Assembly (NCBI RefSeq): GCF_006007885.1
Contig: NZ_VCRO01000001.1
Coordinates: 1,116,001 to 1,180,000 of the forward strand
Source: Alteribacter natronophilus
GTDB lineage: Bacteria > Bacillota > Bacilli > Bacillales > Salisediminibacteriaceae
Direction of reading: 5' to 3'
Length of the DNA: 64,000 nt
Below are positions 1 to 9,336 of the stretch, piece after piece; positions within the stretch are counted from its first letter, which is position 1, and every line of letters begins with the position of its first letter. The notes under the pieces are model-generated. The model was not told where the DNA came from and ran no database searches. It worked only from the letters and a program-made list of their open reading frames with translations. The position numbers and the translations under genes are program-made.

Positions 1-337
1 TGGAGACCCCTTTCCTTTTCAGAACCTCAACAAGCCATTTCTCAAATTCGGTTCCTTTGTAGAGCCCAATCTTCCGATACATGGTCAGCCACCTCAGGAA
101 CGGGAACGGAAACATGGAGCGCCGTGGATCGAGCAGCTGTTTCAGGTCGATCTCTTCAAACAGATCAAAAATTTCCCCGCTTGTAAAACCCGAGGTTATA
201 AAGGCTGCAGTAATTGCCCCGGCACTTGTACCGGCTACCCGTTCAAATTCAATTCCCCTTTTTTCCAGTGTATTCAGCGCACCTACAAACGCCAGTGCCC
301 GTACACCGCCCCCTGCAAACACCCCGTCCACCTTCAC
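1..337 (-). CDS. yqhO: Patatin-like phospholipase family protein (partial, C-terminus beyond window)
   Basis: Only the first ~112 residues are inside the window. They hold the two patatin signatures: an oxyanion-hole glycine loop AGGGVRA at residues 8-14 and the nucleophile elbow GTSAG with Ser38. The family are serine-aspartate acyl hydrolases; the catalytic Asp would lie outside. The GTG at 337 is chosen because AAGGAGG sits 7 nt upstream; no earlier start fits as well. In B. subtilis yqhO also adjoins mntR, supporting orthology. Substrate unknown. Confidence 0.88.
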   Translation of the reverse strand, partial: MKVDGVFAGGGVRALAFVGALNTLEKRGIEFERVAGTSAGAITAAFITSGFTSGEIFDLFEEIDLKQLLDPRRSMFPFPFLRWLTMYRKIGLYKGTEFEKWLVEVLKRKGVS

Positions 338-485
338 ACGCACCCCTCCTTACTTCATTGTAACGGCGCAGGAGCAAAAAAATGATCGCTTTTTGTGAAA
401 ACAGCTCGTACTGTATTGGAGACGGCTGCAAAGGGCGTAAATAATGATGGAACGAGGCTGGAACGGAAGTGTTTTTATAGAAAGC

Positions 486-736
486 TGTTTTCGGATAGAT
501 TGTTGTTTTATTGCGCTGCAGGCGGATGCTTTCCGCGGGCATTGCTTCAGCCGGCAGAGTAGTTATCATGCTTCTTCCTCTGCACGAAACGCTCTGAAGC
601 ATCTGCGTCGAAGCAGCTCAAAGCGAACTCACGATGTAAACGCTCGTCCCTGCGGGGTCTTCAGCTAATACTGTTCCCGCTGGAGTCGCAGCCTTTCGCT
701 CCGAATTTTTAAAAAGCAGCAATCCATCCGAAAACA
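486..736 (+). repeat. Dispersed intergenic repeat copy R1, long form with terminal inverted repeats
   Basis: Left end 486-507 and right end 715-736 are inverted copies of a 22-bp sequence beginning TGTTTTCGGAT, with 3 mismatches. Between them lies the family core (GCTGCAGGCGGATGCTTTCC ... GGAGTCGCAGCCTTTCGCTC), which folds into a long imperfect hairpin, plus an internal module of about 90 bp (about 565-655) rich in GAAGC/GCTTC. It lies between yqhO and the mntR terminator. Short ORFs here are not credible genes. Confidence 0.85.
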
Positions 737-747
737 ACGTATTAAAA

Positions 748-781
748 AAGCAGCCGTAACCTGTCGGTTATGACTGCTCCA
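748..781 (-). terminator. Terminator of mntR
   Basis: On the minus strand GCAGTCATAACC and GGTTACGGCTGC pair around a short loop and are followed by six T. The stem overlaps the last codons of mntR. Confidence 0.85.
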
Positions 782-1199
782 TTTCCTCACTTTTTTTCTG
801 AACGAGGCGGAGTTCCTCCACTCTCTTCGGCTCTTCATCAAAATACTGAACGAGATCGCCAATCCGGTCGATGGCATCCCAGCTCAGGTGGTGTTCGATG
901 CCCTCTACATCCTCGTAAATGGTTTCACCGTCCACTCCGATAATCCGCATGAATTCCTCAAGCAGATCATGCCTGTAAACGAGGCGTTTTCCAATCTTCT
1001 TCCCTTTTGGTGTAAGGACAAGCCCTCTGTACTTTTCATAAATAAGGTACTCTTTTTTATCCAGTTTCTGAACCATTTTTGTAACGGAAGACGGGTGCAC
1101 ATCAAGTGTTTCCGCTATGTCGGAAACCCGGGCGTACCCCTTTTCTTCTATAAGTAAGTATATGCGTTCAAGGTAATCTTCCATACTCGGTGTTGGCAT
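768..1199 (-). CDS. mntR: Manganese-responsive transcriptional regulator MntR
   Basis: 143 aa, DtxR/MntR family, which represses Mn(II) uptake genes when Mn is bound. The N-terminal winged helix covers about residues 1-70 ([18 protein letters not shown] is the recognition region). Family metal ligands are present: Asp8, Glu11, the His of YRH, and Glu/Glu/His of VEGIEHH. The ATG at 1199 gives the family-typical start MPTPSMEDY and has GGAGGGG upstream; the 21-residue upstream extension is not native. It lacks the SH3 domain of larger DtxR proteins, as usual for MntR. Monocistronic with its own terminator. Confidence 0.97.
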   Translation of the reverse strand: MPTPSMEDYLERIYLLIEEKGYARVSDIAETLDVHPSSVTKMVQKLDKKEYLIYEKYRGLVLTPKGKKIGKRLVYRHDLLEEFMRIIGVDGETIYEDVEGIEHHLSWDAIDRIGDLVQYFDEEPKRVEELRLVQKKSEEMEQS

Positions 1200-1402
1200 C
1201 GTGTCCCCTCCAGACATCCCCGTCAAAACATCAGTCGCAGTAATATTGTATGCGCTTTCCACCCAATGGCCGTCAGCAGTTTTAAGTCTTTGTCAAGTAT
1301 ACTATAAATTCCGGGTATGGACTACCTGCGGAATAATTGACAGGCATTAAAAGGAGGAACTGAATGGCCGGACGGCCCAATCAGTTCCCCGGTATAGTTG
1401 AA

Positions 1403-3967
1403 TTAAAGTCCGCATTTCAGCTGGGCATTACAGTTGGTGCACGTGTTGCACCCGCCTATGTCCTCCACTGTTCCCTTTCGGCATACAGGACATTTGTCGC
1501 CCACTTCGTTTCCGTATTTGACGGATGTGGAGCGAAGATCCGAAATGGTGTCCAGAAGGACGACTTTACCACTGCTGTCTGCGTGCTCTTCAAGTGTCTC
1601 TTCTTTTTCATTCAGATCGTTTTCCTCAGCCTTGAGAGTAAGCACCTGGCTGTCACGGCTACCGTCTACGTAAACCGTGCCGCCTTTTGCGCCGCCGTTA
1701 TACAGGCGTTCATAAACACCTTTTACCTGCTCGACAGTGTAGCCGCGGGGGGCATTTACCGTCTTGCTCAGGGAGCTGTCCACCCAGCGCTGAATGACAC
1801 ACTGTACGTCCGCGTGGGCTTCCGGGGACAGTTCCATACTTGATACAAACCAGTCCGGAAGATTAGCCGGATCCACATCCGGATTGGCATCCATGTAGTT
1901 CTGAAGAATAGCCGCTTTCACTTCAATAAACTTCCCTAGTCGGCCGCTGCGGAAGTAGGAGAAGGAGAAGTACGGCTCCAGTCCGGTGGATACACCGACC
2001 ATCGTCCCGGTGGAACCGGTCGGCGCAACAGTCAGGAGGTGGGAGTTTCTGATCCCGTGCTTCCGGATCGACTCCTTAATATCCTCCGGCATTTTTTCCA
2101 TGTAGCCGGTCCGGGTAAACTTATCACGGAGAAGCTGTGTAGCCTCGTCCGATTCCCCGGTCAGGAACGGAAAGCTGCCTTTTTCCTCGGCAATTTCCAC
2201 ACTCGTCCGGTATGCCGTTACAGCAATCGTTTCGAAGATTTTATCCACAAGGGCATTGCCATCTTCAGATCCATAAACGGTTTCGGTATGAATAAGCAGA
2301 TCGTGAAGTCCCATGACACCCAGACCGACACGACGCTCTCCTTTGGCCTGCTTCGTGTTTTCTTCCAGGAAGTAAGGCGTGGCATCAATGACGTTGTCCT
2401 GCATGCGTACGCCGGTTGCCACAGTCTGCTTCAGCTTGTCAAAGTTTACTGTTTTTGTTTCCTTATCCGCCATTTCCGCCAGGTTCACGGCTGCAAGGTT
2501 ACAGACAGAGTACGGGGCGAGAGGCTGCTCTCCGCACGGGTTCGTTGCGACCACTTTCTGTCCGTACGCACTGGCGTTCGTTTTATCGTTGGCGTTATCG
2601 ATAAAGAAGATTCCCGGCTCTGCCGAGTACGTCGCGCAGACGTTAATGAGATTCCACAGTTCCTTCGCTTTTATTTTACGGTACGTGCGGATCCCGAATC
2701 CGATCTTTTCCCACTCTCTCACATCGCCGTATTCCTGCCATTCGCGGTTATACGCATCCATTTCCTCCGGCGAGTAGTTCTCCACATCGGGAAAACGGAG
2801 GGCGTAGTCCTCGTCATTTTCCACTGCTTTCATAAATTCGTCCGTCAGACAGACGCTGATGTTTGCTCCGGTCAGAAAATCCGGATTGTTAACTGTATAG
2901 GTGCCGCCTGTGCGAAGCTTTTCCTCCGCTTCCTTAATCACCTTGCTGTCAAATCCACCCTGACCGCTGATCGCCTTATAGTTGACGATCCCCTGGTACA
3001 TGGCTTCCTCCACTTCCGTGAGCGGTGTGAAGTTCAGCTTGTCTTTTACGAGCTGGCGGATCTGGACGTCCTCTGTGTTTTCCAGAAGATATCTGAGGAT
3101 TCTCGGATTCTGCATCTTCGAAATAATAAACTCCAGAATATCAGGGTGCCAGTCTGCCAGCATAATCATCTGGGCACCGCGTCTTGAGCCTCCCTGTTCC
3201 ACAAGGTGTGTAAGTTTGGCGATATCATCCAGCCAGGATACGGAACCGGATGATTTTCCGTTTACGCCTCTGGCAAGGGTGTTTCGCGGACGAAGTGTCG
3301 AGCCGTTTGTACCGACCCCGCCGCCTCGGCTCATGATCTCCATGACCTGTTTGCGGTGTTCGGAAATACCCTCCCGTGAGTCGGCTACAAACGGCATTAC
3401 ATAACAGTTAAAGTATGTAACGTCCGTTTCTGCACCTGCTCCGTAAAGGACCCGCCCTGCCGGTACGAAATTCATGTTAACGAGCTCATGGTAAAACTTC
3501 TCAAAACTTTCCTCACGTTTCTTCGGGTCCGTCTCCACTTCTGCCAGTCCTCTGGCATTCCGCTTGGCAATTTGTTCGTAGTAGATTTCAAGAGGCTTGT
3601 CGATCGTATCAAGAGAACGCGTGACAGTGCCGGTTTCCTTTTCCTCAGGATCGTCGAGTACACTGTGAAATTCTTCATCGACGGCAATTCTTGCTTTCTT
3701 TTCGTTCCAGTCAATCTCGAGAACATAACCGAATCCCCTGGCAGGAAATTTCGGATCCGCCTTAACCGTCAGGACAACAAAGTCACCTGCTTTGAGGGTT
3801 TTCTTCTCCGTATCCTTGAACGTATAGCGGTCCAGCATGACCAGTCTCGACACCCCGCTGAGCGTTTTGTTCATCTCAGGTGTGATCGGAAACACCTGCG
3901 GAAACTGTTCGATATCACGATTGAGCTCCCCGGTGTTGACCGTTTTGGCAGACATAAACGTTGTCAC
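1403..3967 (-). CDS. nrdJ: Vitamin B12-dependent (class II) ribonucleotide reductase
   Basis: 854 aa. It reduces ribonucleotides to deoxyribonucleotides with adenosylcobalamin as radical source, so needs no oxygen. Visible family marks: the SRGGGVGTNGSTLRP loop near residue 215, the active-site NPCGE near residue 480, TGSTGT in the C-terminal half, and a Cys-rich tail (CPVC ... CNTCTNCNAQLKCGL) that binds zinc or relays electrons. Full family length, no intein. GTG at 3967 has GGGGAG at a 7-nt gap; a GTG six bases upstream would abut the ribosome site. Inserted between mntR and lipM relative to B. subtilis. Two NrdR-box-like palindromes lie upstream. Confidence 0.97.
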   Translation of the reverse strand: MTTFMSAKTVNTGELNRDIEQFPQVFPITPEMNKTLSGVSRLVMLDRYTFKDTEKKTLKAGDFVVLTVKADPKFPARGFGYVLEIDWNEKKARIAVDEEFHSVLDDPEEKETGTVTRSLDTIDKPLEIYYEQIAKRNARGLAEVETDPKKREESFEKFYHELVNMNFVPAGRVLYGAGAETDVTYFNCYVMPFVADSREGISEHRKQVMEIMSRGGGVGTNGSTLRPRNTLARGVNGKSSGSVSWLDDIAKLTHLVEQGGSRRGAQMIMLADWHPDILEFIISKMQNPRILRYLLENTEDVQIRQLVKDKLNFTPLTEVEEAMYQGIVNYKAISGQGGFDSKVIKEAEEKLRTGGTYTVNNPDFLTGANISVCLTDEFMKAVENDEDYALRFPDVENYSPEEMDAYNREWQEYGDVREWEKIGFGIRTYRKIKAKELWNLINVCATYSAEPGIFFIDNANDKTNASAYGQKVVATNPCGEQPLAPYSVCNLAAVNLAEMADKETKTVNFDKLKQTVATGVRMQDNVIDATPYFLEENTKQAKGERRVGLGVMGLHDLLIHTETVYGSEDGNALVDKIFETIAVTAYRTSVEIAEEKGSFPFLTGESDEATQLLRDKFTRTGYMEKMPEDIKESIRKHGIRNSHLLTVAPTGSTGTMVGVSTGLEPYFSFSYFRSGRLGKFIEVKAAILQNYMDANPDVDPANLPDWFVSSMELSPEAHADVQCVIQRWVDSSLSKTVNAPRGYTVEQVKGVYERLYNGGAKGGTVYVDGSRDSQVLTLKAEENDLNEKEETLEEHADSSGKVVLLDTISDLRSTSVKYGNEVGDKCPVCRKGTVEDIGGCNTCTNCNAQLKCGL

Positions 3968-4088
3968 ATGCACTCTCCCCTTTGTTTCATCTTTTTGTAT
4001 GGTTTTTGTCGTGTTGTAGAAGTACGAGTTTTTCTGGTAAACTCTGGTTGTTTCTTACTTGCTTCAGCTTACCATAGTTTTCTCTACC

Positions 4089-4137
4089 CATCAATATATA
4101 GTATTAAACAACTTTATTAATACACAATATATTGGGT
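4089..4137 (-). promoter_or_regulatory. Pair of NrdR-box-like palindromes upstream of nrdJ
   Basis: Two AT-rich palindromes, ACACAATATATTGGGT at 4122-4137 and CATCAATATATAGTAT at 4089-4104, match the NrdR consensus (ACACWATATWTWGTGT-like) with centres 33 bp apart, about three helical turns, the paired arrangement known for NrdR. The upstream one overlaps a possible promoter (TTGACC, 18-nt spacer, TATTAA). Function inferred. Confidence 0.7.
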
Positions 4138-4421
4138 TTTGGTCAAAGAAGACCTGATTTGTCAACTGCAGAAACGGGTAAAAACAGGAGCAGGAGAAAG
4201 ATAGAAGGGGATGCAGCAGGAAAAACTGCTGATTTTGACAAATTTCAACCGTTGCACAAAAGAATGGTGCCCGCCTTCTCCGTAAATCGCGAACACTGGT
4301 AGAATGGCATTCTATCATACTTTCTGCCGCAGTAAAATAAGCTGAAAAGTACTATTTTTTCCCCTCCCGCAAATCACTGTGTCGACAAAATATTCAGGCC
4401 AATTCCCTTATCCCATCATAC

Positions 4422-4450
4422 AAAAGGAAAAGCCCTCCTTTTGAGAGGGC
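4422..4450 (-). terminator. Terminator of lipM
   Basis: Minus strand GCCCTCTC AAAA GGAGGGC hairpin followed by TTTTCCTTTT, just after the lipM stop. Confidence 0.85.
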
Positions 4451-4459
4451 CGGTAACCG

Positions 4460-5290
4460 CTACGACTTATAATTCCATTTATCAGTTCCGTATTTTTCCT
4501 GTGCGAGTTGTTCCACTTCCTGTTCTTCCTCAGCTGAAAGTGTCCAGGTCTCAAGGGTTACGCCGAGACCTTTTTCGAAACCGGTCCGGAAAGCGCGTTT
4601 CGCAGTCTCAACTTCAACCCGTTGACCGAGCAGTTCATCAATGGCAACAGCCTTATTCTTAAAGTTTCTCTGCATTCTCTCCCTGACCCGCTCGCTCGGG
4701 TAGTTAAACAGATCAAAGAGTTTATCCTCGTCCATGGAGAGGATAATGGATCCGTGCTGAAGAATAACCCCTTTTTGACGCGTCTGTGCGCTGCCGGCAA
4801 TTTTACGGCCTTCAACGACCAGTTCATACCAGGACGAAGCATCAAAGCAAACAGCCGATCTCGGATTTTTCAGGTTGTTACGTTCCTCTTCGGTACGGGG
4901 GACTGAAAAAGCTGCGTCCAGGCCGAGGTCGATAAACCCTTCGAGAAGGCCCTCGGAAATGACTCTGTAGGCTTCTGTTACCGTTTCCGGCATAGCCGGG
5001 TGGGCCTCGCTGACGATCACACTGTAGGTGAGTTCATCATCGTGAAGGACACCGCGCCCGCCGGTAGGACGGCGGACAAACCCGAGCCCGTACTCTTTTA
5101 CAGCATCCATGTTAATATCCTTTTCGGCTTTCTGGAAATAACCGATGGAGAGGGTTGCCGGGTCCCATCCGTAAAAACGCACCACAGGAGGAATCCTCCC
5201 TTCCCGGTGCCAGTCCATCAGTTTTTCATCCAGTGCCATATTATAATAGGGACTTCGATCGCCCGAATCGATGTAATACCATGTTTCCAT
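4460..5290 (-). CDS. lipM: Octanoyl-[acyl-carrier-protein]:protein octanoyltransferase LipM
   Basis: 276 aa, biotin/lipoate ligase-like fold. It moves octanoyl from ACP to the H protein (GcvH) in lipoate synthesis, which fits the neighbouring glycine cleavage genes. Seen: [18 protein letters not shown] in the ligand site, then the conserved Cys of AVCFDAS expected as the acyl-thioester nucleophile, then [14 protein letters not shown]. The start ATG at 5290 ([10 protein letters not shown]) matches family starts, with AGAGGT upstream; the longer open frame is intergenic. Order mntR-lipM-yqhL as in B. subtilis except for the inserted nrdJ. Confidence 0.96.
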   Translation of the reverse strand: METWYYIDSGDRSPYYNMALDEKLMDWHREGRIPPVVRFYGWDPATLSIGYFQKAEKDINMDAVKEYGLGFVRRPTGGRGVLHDDELTYSVIVSEAHPAMPETVTEAYRVISEGLLEGFIDLGLDAAFSVPRTEEERNNLKNPRSAVCFDASSWYELVVEGRKIAGSAQTRQKGVILQHGSIILSMDEDKLFDLFNYPSERVRERMQRNFKNKAVAIDELLGQRVEVETAKRAFRTGFEKGLGVTLETWTLSAEEEQEVEQLAQEKYGTDKWNYKS

Positions 5291-5449
5291 AAAATAGTAC
5301 CTCTTTTCCCTGTTAATTGTCCGGTTCCATCTTACCGGAATTACATACGGAAGACAAAAGGAAAGGTTCAGCGATTGCGTAAATGCCCATTTACATATAT
5401 CATAATGAGTGGAGATTTTATTGACTGGAAAAGGAGTGAACACCGCATC

Positions 5450-5830
5450 ATGACAACGACGACTTGGATTCTGATTATTATGCTCGCTGCACTCATTGCC
5501 TTTATCGTGATCCGGGCGAAAAAACCGAAGTACCTGAAATCACTTACAACAGATGAGTTCAAGCAGGACTACCGCAAAGCCCAGCTTATTGATATACGCG
5601 AGGAGAAGGAATTTAAGACCGGCCATATTCTCGGTGCCAGAAACATCCCTCTATCCCAGCTTCGTCAGCGCCAGGCGGAAATCCGTCCGGACAAGCCGGT
5701 TTACCTGTACTGCCAGTCAGGCGCCCGCTGTTCCCAGGCTGCCAAGCTTCTGAAAAAGAAGCGTGACGTTGAGGAAATTGCCCACCTGAAAGGCGGCTTC
5801 CGTAAATGGACAGGGAAAATTAAAAAGTAA
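5450..5830 (+). CDS. yqhL: Membrane-anchored rhodanese-like protein YqhL
   Basis: 126 aa. A single N-terminal transmembrane segment (residues 5-22) is followed by a rhodanese domain ending near residue 122. The active loop CQSGARC carries the persulfide-forming cysteine. Such proteins transfer sulfane sulfur; the physiological acceptor is unknown. AAGGAG lies 13 nt upstream of the ATG, longer than ideal, but no alternative start in frame is better. Divergent from lipM; a strong terminator follows. Confidence 0.93.
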   Translation: MTTTTWILIIMLAALIAFIVIRAKKPKYLKSLTTDEFKQDYRKAQLIDIREEKEFKTGHILGARNIPLSQLRQRQAEIRPDKPVYLYCQSGARCSQAAKLLKKKRDVEEIAHLKGGFRKWTGKIKK

Positions 5831-5849
5831 TAATGCGCGATGCAGAAAG

Positions 5850-5880
5850 ACCGTCCGGATTTGTCCCGGACGGTTTTTTT
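5850..5880 (+). terminator. Terminator of yqhL
   Basis: ACCGTCCGG ATTTGT CCGGACGGT stem with seven T. Confidence 0.93.
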
Positions 5881-5989
5881 CTATTCGAGAGGGACCTTTG
5901 CGCAGGCCGACGGCTGGGATGAAAGTATACTGCAGGGAGCAGTTTGCTTCCAGTCGTATTACAACTCCATATGTTGATGGGAGATTTGA

Positions 5990-6397
5990 TACGATTCGCA
6001 CTTTTTCATATCACAACTCCGTAAACTGCTGGCGTTTTAATACGATTCGCACCTTTTCATATCACAACTCCGTAAATTGCTGGCGTTTTAATACGATTCG
6101 CACCTTTTCATATCACAACTCCGTAAATTGCTGGCGTTTTAATACGATTCGCACCTTTTCATATCACAACTCCGTAAATTGCTGGCGTTTTAATACGATT
6201 CGCACCTTTTCATATCACAACTCCGTAAATTGCTGGCGTTTTAATACGATTCGCACCTTTTCATATCACAACTCCGTAAACTGCTGGCGTTTTAATACGA
6301 TTCGCACCTTTTCATATCACAACTCCGTAAACTGCTGGCGTTTTAATACGATTCGCACCTTTTCGTATCACAACTCCGTAAATTGCAGGGGCTTTGA
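5990..6397. repeat. Tandem array, eight perfect-period 51-bp units
   Basis: The mark TACGATTCGCAC recurs at 5990, 6041, 6092, 6143, 6194, 6245, 6296 and 6347 (exact 51-bp period), with a diverged half unit before (about 5950-5989) and a broken one at 6398. Units differ at only one or two positions. There are no unique spacers, so it is not a CRISPR. On the minus strand each unit holds GGAG, 7 nt, then a 7-codon ORF (MKRCESY). It lies between two facing terminators. Confidence 0.97.
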
Positions 6398-6424
6398 TAC
6401 GATCCTCCCTCCACACACTCCCCA

Positions 6425-6458
6425 CAAAAAAACGCCCCCCGGAACTGATCCGGGGGAC
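6425..6458 (-). terminator. Terminator of the gcvT-gcvPA-gcvPB operon
   Basis: Minus strand: CCCCCGG ATCAGTT CCGGGGGG stem, then CGTTTTTTTG. Confidence 0.93.
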
Positions 6459-6479
6459 GGGATTCACTTAAAAACAGGA

Positions 6480-7943
6480 TTATGCTTCCTTTGTATAGCG
6501 CAGCACAGGTTTACGGGCTGCTGTTGTTTCGTCCATTCTGCCGATCACCGTATTGTGTGGGGCTTCCTGAACAGTTTCAGGAGACTCTTCCGCCTCTTTG
6601 GCAATCTGGATCATGGCATCGATAAACTCATCGAGCGTTTCCCTGGACTCCGTTTCGGTAGGCTCCACCATGAGGCACTCTTCCACGTTGAGCGGGAAGT
6701 AGATGGTCGGCGGATGATAGCCGAAGTCAAGAAGGCGTTTTGCCATATCGAGGGTTCTTACTCCAAGCTTCTTCTGCCTGCGTCCGGAAAGAACGAACTC
6801 GTGCTTACAGTGCTGGGTATAAGGGGCATCAAAGTACGGCTCCAGCCTGCGGAACATATAGTTCGCATTCAGTACGGCGTATTCGGATACGTTACGCAGA
6901 CCGACCGGCCCCATTGTGCGGATGTACGTATATGCACGTACGTTGATGCCGAAGTTTCCGTAATACGGCTTAACCCGGCCGATGGATTCCGGCACATTAT
7001 AGTCAAAACGGTACTCTTCTCCGTCTTTCACAACAAGCGGGGTCGGCAGGTAAGGGACAAGATCGCTCTTCACCCCGACAGGCCCCGATCCCGGACCGCC
7101 GCCGCCGTGCGGGGTCGTAAATGTCTTATGCAGATTAAGGTGCACAACATCAAAGCCCATATCTCCCGGACGTGTAATACCGAGGATGGCGTTGGAATTG
7201 GCACCGTCATAATAAAGTTTTCCGCCGGCTTCGTGAACGATGGTGGCCATCTCTTCGATTTCCTCTTCAAACAGGCCAAGTGTGTTCGGATTTGTAAGCA
7301 TGAGTGCAGCGGTGTCTTCTCCAACCACTTCACGGAGGTGGTCGAGATCAACCAGTCCACGCTCGTTTGAACGTACGGTTACAGCTTCAAAGCCGGCCAC
7401 TGTAGCAGAAGCAGGATTTGTACCGTGAGCGGAGTCAGGTACAATCACCTTCGTACGATTCATATCACCGTTTGCCTCATGAAATGCGCGGATCAGCATC
7501 AGGCCGGTCCACTCTCCGTGGGCACCTGCAGCAGGCTGCAGCGTGACCTGATCCATCCCTGTAATTTCCTCAAGGTTTGTCTGAAGCCGGTACATAAGCT
7601 CAAGAGCACCCTGGATTGTGCTTTCATCCTGATACGGGTGGATGTGGGCAAATCCCGGATACTTGGCCACATCCTCGTTAATTTTAGGGTTGTATTTCAT
7701 CGTACAGGAACCGAGAGGATAAAACCCGGAATCCACACCGTGATTACGCTTTGAAAGTGCTGTATAGTGACGCATGATCTGAAGCTCGGAAACTTCAGGC
7801 AGTTCGGCGTCTTCAGTGCGCTGGAACGACTCCGGCAGCAGGTCACTGATGTCCTGTTCCGGAATGTCAAGCTCCGGGAGACTGTGTCCGGCTCTGCCTT
7901 CCTGACTGAGTTCAAAAATTAATGCCTGGTTTTCTGTACTCAT
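6480..7943 (-). CDS. gcvPB: Glycine dehydrogenase (decarboxylating) subunit 2
   Basis: 487 aa, the C-terminal half of the split P protein. With GcvPA it decarboxylates glycine and passes the aminomethyl group to lipoyl-GcvH. The PLP lysine lies in [18 protein letters not shown], with the Gly-rich loop following, and upstream [11 protein letters not shown] at 7943 has GGGGGAG upstream and overlaps the gcvPA stop by four bases (ATGA), implying translational coupling. Last gene of the operon, followed by a terminator. Confidence 0.98.
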   Translation of the reverse strand: MSTENQALIFELSQEGRAGHSLPELDIPEQDISDLLPESFQRTEDAELPEVSELQIMRHYTALSKRNHGVDSGFYPLGSCTMKYNPKINEDVAKYPGFAHIHPYQDESTIQGALELMYRLQTNLEEITGMDQVTLQPAAGAHGEWTGLMLIRAFHEANGDMNRTKVIVPDSAHGTNPASATVAGFEAVTVRSNERGLVDLDHLREVVGEDTAALMLTNPNTLGLFEEEIEEMATIVHEAGGKLYYDGANSNAILGITRPGDMGFDVVHLNLHKTFTTPHGGGGPGSGPVGVKSDLVPYLPTPLVVKDGEEYRFDYNVPESIGRVKPYYGNFGINVRAYTYIRTMGPVGLRNVSEYAVLNANYMFRRLEPYFDAPYTQHCKHEFVLSGRRQKKLGVRTLDMAKRLLDFGYHPPTIYFPLNVEECLMVEPTETESRETLDEFIDAMIQIAKEAEESPETVQEAPHNTVIGRMDETTAARKPVLRYTKEA

Positions 7944-9283
7944 TTTACTCCCCCCAATACGTTCGCCAGATGATCGATTTCCTCTTTTGTGCGGAGCTCC
8001 GTAAAGGCCAGGAGCATCTGATTTTCCTTTTGCGGATAGTGGATGGAAAGGTCGTACCCGCCGATCATGCCTGCCTCGAGAAGTTCCTTGTTCACTTCCC
8101 TGACAGATTTAGGCAGCCGCACTGCAAATTCATTAAAGAACGGGGTGCCGTTAATTACCTCGACACCGGCTTCCTTCAGTTTATCCTTTGCATAGTGGGC
8201 TTTCTGCAGGTTCTGCGCTGCCATGTTCTTAAGACCTTCTTTTCCGATGGCACTCATGGCAACCGAAGCAGCAAGAGCATTCAGTGCCTGGTTGGAACAG
8301 ATGTTGCTTGTCGCTTTATCACGGCGGATATGCTGTTCACGGGCCTGGAGAGTAAGAACGAATCCGCGCTCCCCTTTGTCATCGGTTGTCTGACCGACGA
8401 GGCGCCCCGGTACTTTACGCATAAGTTTTTTCGTTGTGGCAAAGTAACCGCAGTGCGGTCCGCCAAGCTGTGTCGGAATTCCGAACGGCTGGGCATCCCC
8501 GACAACGACATCGGCACCAAACGCCCCCGGCGGCTGAAGCACTCCGAGGCTTACCGGGTTGGATGACACAACAAGCAGCGCTTTCTCCTGATGCGCAATC
8601 TTTTCAATCGCTGCCAGATCTTCCACATTACCAAGGAAGTTCGGGTACTGCACAATAACAGAGGCGACGTCTTTACTGTACAGCTCCTCCAGGTGATCAA
8701 GATCCGTTACGCCGTCCTTCTCACGGACTTCAACAACTTCAAGATTCTGTCCTTTTGCATTTGAAACGAGAACTTCCCGGGATTCCGGGTGCACCGTTTC
8801 CGAAACAAGAATCTTTTTCTTTTTCGTATGTCCTGCACTCATCATCCCTGCTTCGGCAAGTGCCGTCGGGCCGTCATACATTGAAGAGTTGGCGAGATCC
8901 ATACCTGTAAGCTCGGCGATCATCGTCTGAAATTCGAAGATGGCCTGGAGCTCACCCTGTGAAATTTCAGGCTGATAAGGCGTGTAGGCTGTGTAAAATT
9001 CGGAACGGCCGATCACGTGGTTCACGATGGAGGGAATATAGTGTTCATAAACCCCTGCACCGAGAAAGCTCGGATAATCTTTTGTATTTTTATTGCGCCC
9101 TGCAAGACGCTGCATTTCTTTTACAAGCGCTGTTTCGTCAAGCGCTTTTTCCACGTTCATATCTCCCTGGAAACGTACGTTTTTCGGAATATCGCTGAAC
9201 AGTTCCTCCACCGAATCAATTCCGATTACCTCCATCATCTCCTGAAGGTCTTTTTCCGTCATTGGCAAATAGCGGTGTGTCAT
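7940..9283 (-). CDS. gcvPA: Glycine dehydrogenase (decarboxylating) subunit 1
   Basis: 447 aa, the N-terminal-half homologue of P protein; it forms the heterotetramer with GcvPB and lacks the PLP lysine. Starts [12 protein letters not shown] like B. subtilis GcvPA; AAGGGGAGA precedes the ATG at 9283, so the ten residues available upstream are left out. Conserved [13 protein letters not shown] and GGPHCGYFA segments are present. Second gene of the glycine-riboswitch operon. Confidence 0.98.
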   Translation of the reverse strand: MTHRYLPMTEKDLQEMMEVIGIDSVEELFSDIPKNVRFQGDMNVEKALDETALVKEMQRLAGRNKNTKDYPSFLGAGVYEHYIPSIVNHVIGRSEFYTAYTPYQPEISQGELQAIFEFQTMIAELTGMDLANSSMYDGPTALAEAGMMSAGHTKKKKILVSETVHPESREVLVSNAKGQNLEVVEVREKDGVTDLDHLEELYSKDVASVIVQYPNFLGNVEDLAAIEKIAHQEKALLVVSSNPVSLGVLQPPGAFGADVVVGDAQPFGIPTQLGGPHCGYFATTKKLMRKVPGRLVGQTTDDKGERGFVLTLQAREQHIRRDKATSNICSNQALNALAASVAMSAIGKEGLKNMAAQNLQKAHYAKDKLKEAGVEVINGTPFFNEFAVRLPKSVREVNKELLEAGMIGGYDLSIHYPQKENQMLLAFTELRTKEEIDHLANVLGGVK

Positions 9284-9336
9284 CTCGTTTCTCCCCTTCC
9301 GGCTTTCATTCATGCTGGCTGTTTTAAAAATGCCTG

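Noticed and set aside
249-602. Short ORFs inside dispersed repeats (also near 32760, 47761, 58558)
   Set aside because: Frames differ between copies and are not conserved; the element is best read as non-coding.
2039-3187. 382-codon frame antisense to nrdJ
   Set aside because: Shadow of nrdJ codon bias; no family resemblance or ribosome site.
1403-3967. Intein or insertion in nrdJ
   Set aside because: Length and domain order are those of intact class II enzymes without splice-junction motifs.
4091-4318. 75-codon frame upstream of nrdJ
   Set aside because: Lies over the NrdR-type boxes and promoter; no ribosome site, low-complexity product.
5990-6397. Possible CRISPR array
   Set aside because: Units are contiguous and identical over the whole 51 bp with no unique spacers, and no cas genes are present.
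5898-7370. 490-codon plus-strand frame with a repeated 17-residue peptide
   Set aside because: It is the translated 51-bp array fused to sequence antisense to gcvPB; no ribosome site, and gcvPB is certain.
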